In this document: piece after piece, positions 57,197-64,000 of the stretch | How the letters are laid out: every line of letters starts with the position of its first letter | How positions within the stretch are numbered: position 1 is the stretch's first letter | Position numbers and translations under genes: made by a program | Origin: an uncultured Eubacteriales bacterium | GTDB taxonomy: Bacteria; Bacillota; Clostridia; Christensenellales; Aristaeellaceae | DNA: 64,000 nt | Assembly: GCA_900540045.1 (NCBI GenBank) | Contig: UQEF01000003.1 | Span: 32,039 to 96,038, forward strand | Direction of reading: 5' to 3' | The notes under the pieces: generated by a model | Seen by the model: the letters and a program-made list of their open reading frames with translations, nothing else | Told to the model about the DNA's origin: nothing | The model's database searches: none

Positions 57197-60049
57197 ATGG
57201 CAAAGAGCAAAAAAGCCGCCGCCCAATATGAATCGGGTACGCTGGCGGCGTTCGCGGTGGCGGGCATCCTGCTCATCGCGCTGGGCGTGGTGTCGCTGAT
57301 GGCGGTGGTGGGCGGCCTGAAGGGCACGCTGTTCACCATGGTCAAGCGCGTCATGCAGGGCCTGGGCGGCGGACTTTGCCTGGGCGTGAGCGTGATGCTG
57401 ATCTGGGCGGGGGTGCTGGTGGCATTTTCCTCCGGCCGCAGTATGCCCAAGCGGGGATTTTTGCTCTTTACGCTGCTGTTTTTTTCTGTGCTGGGTATCA
57501 TCGATCTGGTCAGCCGCGTAGGACAGGACACGCTTCCCGCCTACCTGGTCAAGTATAACAATCAGGCCGCGCTTCCCACAACGGAAGCGTCGGGATACTG
57601 GAACATGATTTGCGCTGCCTTTAACGTGTGCGGCTCCAGCGGAGCATTCGGCGGCGCGCTGGGCATGGTGCTGGGCTGGCCGGCCTGGACCTTTCTGGGC
57701 ACGGTGCTCGGCACGGTGGCGCTGGGCGCGGTCTGTGCGGCCTGTGTGCTGCTGGTTTCCCGTTTTGACATGATACAGATGGTGGAAAGCGTGCGCGACG
57801 GCTGGCGGGCACGAAGGCAGAATATTCAGCAGCAGCGCGCCCAGCGCGAATACCAGGAGCAGCTGGAGGACCAGCGCCTTAAGGAGCAGGAGGACGATCG
57901 CCGCATGCTTTCGCCCGCTTTCCGCCGCCGGGGGGAGACGGGAACCCCTGCACAGGAAGCGCCGGTCTATCCGCCCTATGGCAGCATGCTTATGCAGCCC
58001 CCGCCCATGCCCCAGGGAGGGATGCCGGTCTATCCCTATGGCATGCCGCCGGTATATCCTCAGCCGCCCGCGCAGCCGCAGCCGGAAATTTATGATGAAT
58101 TGATCATTCCGGAGGGACGGCAGCTTCCCTGGCGCAAGGCCGAGGGAAAGGGCAAAAAAGAGAAGAAAGAAAAGCAGTATCAGACCCGCATGACCTTTAC
58201 TCCCAGTGAAATGGGAGCTGATACCACGGAAACCCCGCTGCCTGATACGCTGATTATGTCCGCGTCCAAGCGCAAGGCCATGGATCGCATCGAGGAAATC
58301 CGCCGCCGCAAGGCGGAGATCGCCGGCAGCGTGGGGGAGGAAGGGAATGCGGTGCCGTATGCCGAAGTGCCGCCGCAGATGGCGTCCACCCCCATCGTAC
58401 CGGTCGCGCCTGTGCAGGCCCAGCCCAATCCGCCCGCTGCGCAGGAGCCTTCGGCAGCTCCGCAGGCGTCACAAACCGTACCGCAGCCATCCCAGGCAGA
58501 GCCCACAGAGGACCGCAATGCGGCCTATAAGCGCCCTGCCGGCCAGCCCAGGCCTGAGCAGCCGCCTGCCAATGAGCCCCGTTCCGTGCAGCATACGCCC
58601 TATGCCTATCCGTCCATCGATCTGCTGAACGCGCAGCAGCGGCACGCCACTACGGATACCCGTGCCCAGGACACGGCAGATGCCACCCGGCTGGAAAAGA
58701 CGCTGGAGAGCTTCGGCATTCCCGCGCGCGTGCAGCGCGTGACCCATGGTCCCGCCGTCACCCGCTTCGAGCTGGGGCTGGTATCAAGCGGCGTCAACGT
58801 CAAGCGTATCATGAGCATTGCCGACAATATCGCTCTGGACATGGCGGCCAACGGCGGGGTGCGCATCGAGATTCCCATTCCCGGCACCAATCTCTTTGGC
58901 GTGGAAATTCCCAACAAGGAAATTCAGAGCGTGTCGCTGGCTGAGGTGCTCTTAAGCCCCGAAATGCAATCCGCCAAGTCACCCCTGGCCGTGGCGCTGG
59001 GCCGCGACATCGCGGGACGCGCCGTCATCTGCGATCTGGCCAAGATGCCGCATCTGCTCATCGCCGGTCAGACGGGCAGCGGCAAATCCGTCTGCATCAA
59101 TGCCATCATCAATTCCATCCTGTTCCGCTCCTCGCCGGAAGAGGTGCGCATGATCATGATCGACCCCAAGGTGGTCGAGCTGCAATGCTACAACGTCGTG
59201 CCGCACCTGCTTATCCCCGTGGTGAGCGACCCGCACAAGGCCGCCGGCGCGCTGCAATGGGCCGTGGCCGAAATGCTGGACCGCTACCACAAGATGCAGT
59301 CCAAGAACGTGCGCGAGCTCTCCGCCTATAACGCCAAGCTCGGCCCCGGCGAGGAAAAGCTTCCCCGCATCGTCATCATTATTGACGAGCTGGCCGACCT
59401 CATGCTCGCCTGCAAGAAAGAAGTGGAAGAGAGCATCATCCGCATTGCGCAGCTCGCGCGCGCGGCAGGCATCCACATGGTTGTGGCCACGCAGCGCCCC
59501 ACCGTGGACGTCATCACCGGCCTCATCAAGGCCAACGTGCCCTCGCGCATCGCCTTTGCGGTATCTTCCAGCATCGACAGCCGCACCATCCTGGACCAGA
59601 ACGGTGCGGAAAAGCTGCTGGGCCGGGGCGACATGTTCTACTTCCCCACGGGGGCCAGCGCGCCCATCCGCGTGCAGGGCTGCTTCCTGAGCGACGTAGA
59701 GACGGAGCGCGTGGTGGGCTATATCGCCCAGCATTCGCACGTGGACTTTGACCCCAATGTAATTGAGGCCATGGAGAGCGATGACGGCGCGGGCGGCCCC
59801 CTGTCGGACAATGACGAAGAAAGCGGCGCGGATGACCGCCTGCTGGAAGCCATCGACATGGTGATTAATGATGGACAGGCCAGCATCAGCATGCTGCAGC
59901 GCCGCATGAAGATCGGCTATGCCCGCGCGGGCCGCCTGATCGACGATATGGCCGCGCGCGGCATCGTGAGCAAGTCCGTGGGCAGCAAGCCCCGTGAGGT
60001 GCTCATCAGCCGCGAGGAATTTGAGAAGATCAAGGATACATTGGTGTAG
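57197..60049 (+). CDS. ftsK: DNA translocase FtsK/SpoIIIE
   Basis: 950 residues. Hexameric ATPase that pumps chromosomal DNA through the closing septum, in spore formers also into the forespore. Four membrane segments (about 18-45, 53-76, 84-102, 151-185), a Pro/Gln/Ala-rich linker to about 480, then 'VTRFELGLVSSGVNVKRIMS', Walker A 'IAGQTGSGKSVCINAIINSI' at about 620-639, Walker B 'IVIIIDELADLMLACKKEVE' at about 722-741, 'VVATQRPTVDVITGLIKANV', and a C-terminal gamma winged helix (about 879-950, 'RMKIGYARAGRLIDDMAARG'). ATG 57197 with AAAGGAC upstream. Confidence 0.95.
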   Translation: MAKSKKAAAQYESGTLAAFAVAGILLIALGVVSLMAVVGGLKGTLFTMVKRVMQGLGGGLCLGVSVMLIWAGVLVAFSSGRSMPKRGFLLFTLLFFSVLGIIDLVSRVGQDTLPAYLVKYNNQAALPTTEASGYWNMICAAFNVCGSSGAFGGALGMVLGWPAWTFLGTVLGTVALGAVCAACVLLVSRFDMIQMVESVRDGWRARRQNIQQQRAQREYQEQLEDQRLKEQEDDRRMLSPAFRRRGETGTPAQEAPVYPPYGSMLMQPPPMPQGGMPVYPYGMPPVYPQPPAQPQPEIYDELIIPEGRQLPWRKAEGKGKKEKKEKQYQTRMTFTPSEMGADTTETPLPDTLIMSASKRKAMDRIEEIRRRKAEIAGSVGEEGNAVPYAEVPPQMASTPIVPVAPVQAQPNPPAAQEPSAAPQASQTVPQPSQAEPTEDRNAAYKRPAGQPRPEQPPANEPRSVQHTPYAYPSIDLLNAQQRHATTDTRAQDTADATRLEKTLESFGIPARVQRVTHGPAVTRFELGLVSSGVNVKRIMSIADNIALDMAANGGVRIEIPIPGTNLFGVEIPNKEIQSVSLAEVLLSPEMQSAKSPLAVALGRDIAGRAVICDLAKMPHLLIAGQTGSGKSVCINAIINSILFRSSPEEVRMIMIDPKVVELQCYNVVPHLLIPVVSDPHKAAGALQWAVAEMLDRYHKMQSKNVRELSAYNAKLGPGEEKLPRIVIIIDELADLMLACKKEVEESIIRIAQLARAAGIHMVVATQRPTVDVITGLIKANVPSRIAFAVSSSIDSRTILDQNGAEKLLGRGDMFYFPTGASAPIRVQGCFLSDVETERVVGYIAQHSHVDFDPNVIEAMESDDGAGGPLSDNDEESGADDRLLEAIDMVINDGQASISMLQRRMKIGYARAGRLIDDMAARGIVSKSVGSKPREVLISREEFEKIKDTLV

Positions 60050-60077
60050 GAGTATTTCTGGACAATATGGAAGAAAC

Positions 60078-60109
60078 AAAACGTCCCGGCGAATCTCGCC
60101 GGGGCGTTT
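60078..60109. terminator. Terminator between ftsK and the convergent ABC operon
   Basis: AAACGTCCCGGCGA and TCGCCGGGGCGTTT form a stem with one mismatch around ATC; flanking A- and T-rich bases let it work both ways. Confidence 0.85.
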
Positions 60110-60148
60110 CCCATGCACATGCGTATCGCATGGCTTTGTAAAGATGAA

Positions 60149-61159
60149 TTACTGCTCCTTCTTGGTAGCGTAGGCCGCAACCAGAGCCAGGGCCAGAACG
60201 GCGCCCTTCACGGCGGGCAGCACGTAGTAGGGCACGGCGCAGATGGTCAGGCCGTTTTCCAGCGTGGACACCAGCATGGCGCCAATCAGCGTGCCGAGCG
60301 CGTTCGGCTTCTCCGCACCGCCCACGGAACGGCCTACGAATACGGCGGCCAGCGACTGCATCAGGTAATCGTCGCAGCACATGACCTGCGCGGAAGAGCC
60401 GCGGGAGGAGACCAAAATGCCGCCGATGGCGATGAACACCGCGGTGATCATGCCGGCCAGGTAGCGATAGCCCTTGACGTTGATGCCGCTGAGCTTGGCA
60501 GCCTGCTTGTTGCCGCCCATGGCGTAGATGAAGCGGCCATGCTTGGTGTACTCCAGGAAGATGTAGGCCACCAGCACACACGCCAGCATGATGATGATCA
60601 GCCAGGGCTCGCGGCCGATGGCGCTGAAGGAAGCCTCCAGCTTGGTGCGCACGGGGGAAGCGCCGCTGGGCAGGCGCATGCCGGTGGAGACAGCGCCGCC
60701 GCCGATATACCACTGGCCCAGGCCCTGATGCACGAACATCAATGCGCAGGTAGCCAGCATGTCGGGGATTTTGCAGACCAGAATGAGGAACATGGTCAGC
60801 TGATACATCACCAGTGTCACGAGGATGCACACCGCGACACAGGCCCACAGCGGCAGGCCGTACCACAGGTACATGCTCACGAACACATACGCCGAGCAGC
60901 TGGCCAGCGTACAGGCCGACATGTCAAAGCCGTCGGGGGCCATGGTCACCGTGGCCGCAATGCCGAACACCGTGGTGATGGACATGGCGCGCAGGATGTT
61001 GATCATGTTGTTGACGGACATGAAGCGGTTGCCCTTGAGCAGGGTGAACACCACAAAGCACAGCACCAGCGTGATGACGGCCGCCCAGTCCAGCAGGAAG
61101 CGGAGGAAAGTCTTGTTTTGCTTTGTCGCCAGCGGATTTGGTTTCAACGTTGCTTGCAT
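60149..61159 (-). CDS. Sugar-type ABC transporter permease
   Basis: 336 residues, about nine to ten membrane segments (BPD_transp_2 family, as RbsC/MglC). Visible: 'NNMINILRAMSITTVFGIAA', 'DMSACTLASCSAYVFV' (the usual D-L-S-V-G replaced), 'GNKQAAKLSGINVKGYRYLA', 'DYLMQSLAAVFVGRSVGGAE' and 'GALVLALVAAYATKKEQ'. Third gene in the minus-strand operon after binding protein and ATPase. GAGGGCATTCC precedes the ATG. Confidence 0.9.
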   Translation of the reverse strand: MQATLKPNPLATKQNKTFLRFLLDWAAVITLVLCFVVFTLLKGNRFMSVNNMINILRAMSITTVFGIAATVTMAPDGFDMSACTLASCSAYVFVSMYLWYGLPLWACVAVCILVTLVMYQLTMFLILVCKIPDMLATCALMFVHQGLGQWYIGGGAVSTGMRLPSGASPVRTKLEASFSAIGREPWLIIIMLACVLVAYIFLEYTKHGRFIYAMGGNKQAAKLSGINVKGYRYLAGMITAVFIAIGGILVSSRGSSAQVMCCDDYLMQSLAAVFVGRSVGGAEKPNALGTLIGAMLVSTLENGLTICAVPYYVLPAVKGAVLALALVAAYATKKEQ

Positions 61160-61194
61160 AACGGAATGCCCTCCTGTTATAGCCTGCCCTGCGG

Positions 61195-62718
61195 TCAGGC
61201 GTACTTTGTGGTGCTGCCCACGGCGTAGTGCATGATCTCATCCTCGTTGGTTTTGGCGGTTTCCAGCTCCGCCATGATGTGACCATCATAGAGCACGTAG
61301 ATACGGTCCGTGATGGACAACAGCTCGGAGTTTTCACACGAGGCATAGATCACGCTGCTGCCGCGCTTGGTGATGTCGTTGATCAGACGGAAGATGTCCT
61401 GCTTGGCGCCCACGTCCACGCCCTTGGTCGGCTCGTCGAAGATGTACACGTCGCAGTCCGCGGCCATCCACTTGCCCACGGCCACCTTCTGCTGGTTGCC
61501 GCCGGAAAGGTTCTTCACGTACTGCTTGATCGACGGGGTGGCGATGCCCAGGTCATTCACGTACTGGCGCGCATTGCTGTCCACCTTGTTTTTGAGGATG
61601 AACGACGCTTTGCAAAAGCGGCTCAGTGAGGCGGCGGAAAGGTTGAAGCTGACATTTTCATTTACCAGCACGCCTTCCTTGCGCCGCTCCTCGGGTACCA
61701 GAGCAATGCGGCTTTTCACCGCGTGAGAGGGATTCTTGATCTTCAGTTCCTCGCCGTTTAGGCGCACGGTGCCGGCCGTGCGTTCGTAGGCGCCGAAGAT
61801 GGTCTTGCACAGTTCGGACTTGCCCGCGCCCACCAGACCCGCGATGCCTACGATCTCACCCCGGCGCACGTAGAAGGACACATCGTTGACCTTGCCGTCC
61901 GCGCCGGACAGGTTTTCGACCTCGAACACCTTCTCGCCGATGGGCACGTGCTCCTTGGGGAAATTTTCCTCAAACGAGCGGCCCAGCATCTTTTCCACAA
62001 TCTCGCGGGTGGTGGTCTGGGGCGTGATGGGGGAGGTATCCACGATTTCGCCGTTGCGCATCACGGTGTAGCTTTCACAGATCTGGATGATCTCGTTGAT
62101 GCGGTGGGAAATAAAAATAATGGCGATATTCTCCGTTTCCTGAAGGTGTTTGACCAGCCGGAAAAGCTCGGCGGTTTCTGTGTCGCTCAGCGGAGCGGTC
62201 GGCTCGTCAAGGATCAGGAAATTGCATTCGTTGGCTATGGCTCTGGCGATCAGGACCATCTGCTTTTGCGCAAGGGACAGGTCCTGCACCAGCGTACGCA
62301 CGTTTACATTGATATTCAGCCGGTCCAGCACGGCCTTGGCCTGCGTGCGCAGCTTGGGCCAGTTGACGAGGGGATTGCTGCCGGCGCTCATGACCATATC
62401 GTTGAGCATGACGTTTTCGGCAACCGAAAGCGTGGGGACCAGCGCCATGTCCACCTCCTGGTAGACGATCTGAATTCCCAGCTTCTTGGCGGCCATGGTG
62501 GAGCGCAGCTCGACGGGCTTGCCGTTGAGGTACACTTCGCCTGTATAATCCGGATTCGCACCCGCAAGGACCTTCATCAGGGTGGACTTGCCCGCTCCGT
62601 TGGCGCCTACGAGCGCGTGAATCTCACCGGTGCTGACTTCAAAGTCTACATTGGTTAACGCCTTTACACCGGGAAATTCGATGGATACCTTGCGGGTTCC
62701 AAGTGTCAGTCTGTCCAT
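61195..62718 (-). CDS. Sugar-type ABC transporter ATPase, duplicated domains
   Basis: 507 residues, two ATPase domains in tandem as in RbsA/MglA. First domain: 'VGANGAGKSTLMKVLAG' at about 38-54, 'IQIVYQEVDMALVPTLSVAE', 'LSLAQKQMVLIARAIA' and 'FLILDEPTAPLSDTETAELF'. Second: 'GIAGLVGAGKSELCKTIFG', 'NLSGGNQQKVAVGKWMAADC' and 'VYIFDEPTKGVDVGAKQDIF'. The first-domain signature reads LSLAQKQ rather than LSVGQQQ, a degenerate form frequent in this family. ATG 62718 has AAGAGGG upstream; the longer frame to 62808 lacks a site. Confidence 0.94.
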   Translation of the reverse strand: MDRLTLGTRKVSIEFPGVKALTNVDFEVSTGEIHALVGANGAGKSTLMKVLAGANPDYTGEVYLNGKPVELRSTMAAKKLGIQIVYQEVDMALVPTLSVAENVMLNDMVMSAGSNPLVNWPKLRTQAKAVLDRLNINVNVRTLVQDLSLAQKQMVLIARAIANECNFLILDEPTAPLSDTETAELFRLVKHLQETENIAIIFISHRINEIIQICESYTVMRNGEIVDTSPITPQTTTREIVEKMLGRSFEENFPKEHVPIGEKVFEVENLSGADGKVNDVSFYVRRGEIVGIAGLVGAGKSELCKTIFGAYERTAGTVRLNGEELKIKNPSHAVKSRIALVPEERRKEGVLVNENVSFNLSAASLSRFCKASFILKNKVDSNARQYVNDLGIATPSIKQYVKNLSGGNQQKVAVGKWMAADCDVYIFDEPTKGVDVGAKQDIFRLINDITKRGSSVIYASCENSELLSITDRIYVLYDGHIMAELETAKTNEDEIMHYAVGSTTKYA

Positions 62719-62769
62719 GGATTTCCCTCTTCTCTCATTCATAACAAGCGGTCGGGATAATTTATGGGA

Positions 62770-62800
62770 AGAAGCGCCGGAGCAAATACTCCGACGCTTC
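62770..62800 (-). terminator. Intercistronic stem-loop behind the binding-protein gene
   Basis: GAAGCGTCGGAG and CTCCGGCGCTTC form a 12-bp stem with one mismatch around a 6-base loop in the 129-base gap between the binding-protein and ATPase genes. Weak T-content after it (CTTCTTCC), so a partial terminator or stabiliser that would raise binding-protein mRNA is likely. Confidence 0.65.
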
Positions 62801-62847
62801 TTTGTCAAGAAACATTGCTCGAATGGGTTATGAATTGCTGCGGAGGC

Positions 62848-63960
62848 TTACTTGTGCAGCAGGTCGGCGGGCATCCAGTCGGCCACGGACAGGTAGCTCA
62901 GGTTGCCGTAGGTCTCGCCGGCGATTTCGCCGAGATTCTCAACGGTGCTGTCTTCCTTGAGGGCGGAGGCCAGGATGGCGCTGCCGGGGATCTCAACCAC
63001 GTCCACGCCGTACTCGCCGGTGGCGGGGTCATAGATCTTGTCGTACTCGCCGGCCAGCTCCAGCAAGAGCAGGCGCATGGCGATCTCGCCGTTGAGGGTC
63101 CAGTCGGTGGTGCCGGCTGCGTACCAGATGTCGGGGCGGGTCTGCATGTTGGTCACGTCCACCTGGTCGATATCCACGGACGCCATGGGCAGGGCCTCGC
63201 CGGCCTCACCGTTGAAGTTGGCGTTCTCGAAGATGGCGTTGTAGACGCCCTGGCCGTAGAGGTCGTAGTAGGCGATGACGCCGTCCACATCCTCGCGGTT
63301 GAGGCTCTGCAGATAAGCGGCGGTCACGCTGTTGGCGCTGTCAACGCTGTCCTGCAGGGGCTGGATCTCGCCCACGGTCACGATCTTGCCGGCTTCCTCG
63401 TACTCCTGCCAGCCAACCTCGCGGCGGTCGAACGGGCTGTTGTAGTTGGGGCCGCGCCATACCTTGACCAGACGCACGCCCTCACCGAACTTGGCGATCA
63501 TCTCGTCGAGCAGAACGGTGACCAGGCTCTTGTCCTGCTGGAACAGCTGGGTCACGCCCTCGATCTTCTGATACTCGCCGTCGGTGTAGAACTGGGTGTC
63601 GAAGCACACCAGCTTGAGGTCGGGGTAGTTCTCGGTCAGCTCCTTGAGGAACACATAGGAGCCGTCCTGGTTGCCGTGGCTGACGAGCAGTCCGTCATAG
63701 CCGGCGGCGGCACAGGTGTTGATGGTGTCCATCCAGCGGTTGAAGTCACCGTCGCAGAAGTAGAAGTCGAACTCAACATCCAGCGCGGCGCACAGGTCGG
63801 CGCAGGAATCCTTCCACATCTGGAAGATGGTGGCGGAAGGCAGCAGCATGATATACGCTACCTTCTTGCCGGCAACGGGATTGGCCGTTTCAGCGGTGGC
63901 GACGGTCAGCATGGACAGCGCCAGCATGAGAGCCAGAACCAGAGCTACGATCTTTTTCAT
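62848..63960 (-). CDS. Sugar ABC transporter substrate-binding protein
   Basis: 370 residues with signal peptide (MKKIVALVLALMLALSMLTV, cut near ATA); no lipobox Cys, so it lacks the usual lipid anchor. Type I periplasmic-binding fold of the Peripla_BP_4 group: 'KKVAYIMLLPSATIFQMWKD', 'GDFNRWMDTINTCAAAGYDG', 'LLVSHGNQDGSYVFLKELTE', 'VCFDTQFYTD' and 'DGVIAYYDLYGQGVYNAIFE'. First gene of the importer, with AGGAGGTTTACC before the ATG. Substrate, by family, a monosaccharide or related small polar molecule; not decidable here. Its promoter lies outside the window. Confidence 0.92.
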   Translation of the reverse strand: MKKIVALVLALMLALSMLTVATAETANPVAGKKVAYIMLLPSATIFQMWKDSCADLCAALDVEFDFYFCDGDFNRWMDTINTCAAAGYDGLLVSHGNQDGSYVFLKELTENYPDLKLVCFDTQFYTDGEYQKIEGVTQLFQQDKSLVTVLLDEMIAKFGEGVRLVKVWRGPNYNSPFDRREVGWQEYEEAGKIVTVGEIQPLQDSVDSANSVTAAYLQSLNREDVDGVIAYYDLYGQGVYNAIFENANFNGEAGEALPMASVDIDQVDVTNMQTRPDIWYAAGTTDWTLNGEIAMRLLLLELAGEYDKIYDPATGEYGVDVVEIPGSAILASALKEDSTVENLGEIAGETYGNLSYLSVADWMPADLLHK

Positions 63961-64000
63961 GGTAAACCTCCTATTCACTTTTGGGCGAATACGGTAAACT

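Noticed and set aside
1-64000. CRISPR arrays, insertion sequences, prophage or rRNA
   Set aside because: No regular direct repeats, transposase, integrase, capsid or rRNA sequences were recognised.

Overview
The window looks like chromosomal DNA of a GC-rich, endospore-forming member of the Firmicutes (class Clostridia). Evidence for sporulation: two alpha/beta-type SASP genes, a GerM-domain protein, both dipicolinate synthase subunits (SpoVFA/SpoVFB) and an FtsK/SpoIIIE translocase. Firmicute gene orders are also kept: gerM-rph-rdgB-phosphodiesterase, asp23(yloU)-fakA-recG, nfeD-floA and pstSCAB-phoU-two-component. Strong G/C bias at third codon positions creates many long antisense shadow ORFs. 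I cannot name the genus from sequence alone. I saw no phage, insertion sequence, CRISPR array or rRNA; one tRNA (Trp) is present.

Layout. 1-2.6 kb: partial sortase, a 60-residue conserved protein, tRNA-Trp, a C26 peptidase and two SASPs. 2.7-3.9 kb: rplJ-rplL with an L10-type leader and attenuator, detached from rplKA and rpoBC. 4-7 kb (minus): rqcH, a GNAT acetyltransferase and a SAM methyltransferase. 7.1-10.1 kb: gerM-like gene, an rph-rdgB fusion and a phosphodiesterase. 10.2-14.1 kb: iscR-iscS-iscU with a palindromic operator candidate, then hflX with a JAMM-like N-terminal domain. 14.1-18.7 kb: soj-spo0J enclosed by three VanY-family proteins, one lacking metal ligands. 18.7-21.6 kb: a second GNAT, ybaK and a proline-rich membrane protein. 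21.9-31.5 kb: asp23, fakA, recG, trmL, two uracil-DNA glycosylases, nfeD, floA, a repeat-bearing small protein and an orphan LytTR regulator.

31.5-34 kb (minus): split chromate transporter pair and a secreted protein. 34.3-40.7 kb: a complete phosphate regulon (pstSCAB, phoU, response regulator, sensor kinase) in which PstS is circularly permuted. 40.7-42.4 kb (minus): an acidic protein and a diacylglycerol-type lipid kinase. 42.5-46.2 kb: sbcD-sbcC. 46.3-54.4 kb: a secreted split-barrel protein, ilvE, an unknown protein, an RluA-type pseudouridine synthase, a Cof-type HAD phosphatase, a YkvI-type transporter and a GH65 maltose-type phosphorylase. 54.4-60 kb: spoVFA-spoVFB, a DUF3298-like secreted protein and ftsK/spoIIIE. 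60.1-64 kb (minus): a sugar-type ABC importer.

The most notable observations are the circularly permuted PstS, the JAMM motif fused to HflX, the three VanY relatives around soj-spo0J (one a probable pseudoenzyme), the rph-rdgB fusion, the spoVFA ribosome-binding site nested inside the upstream gene's terminator, and a dyad placed as an IscR operator. None of these proves a wholly new system. No database search was possible, so family names rest on motif recognition.
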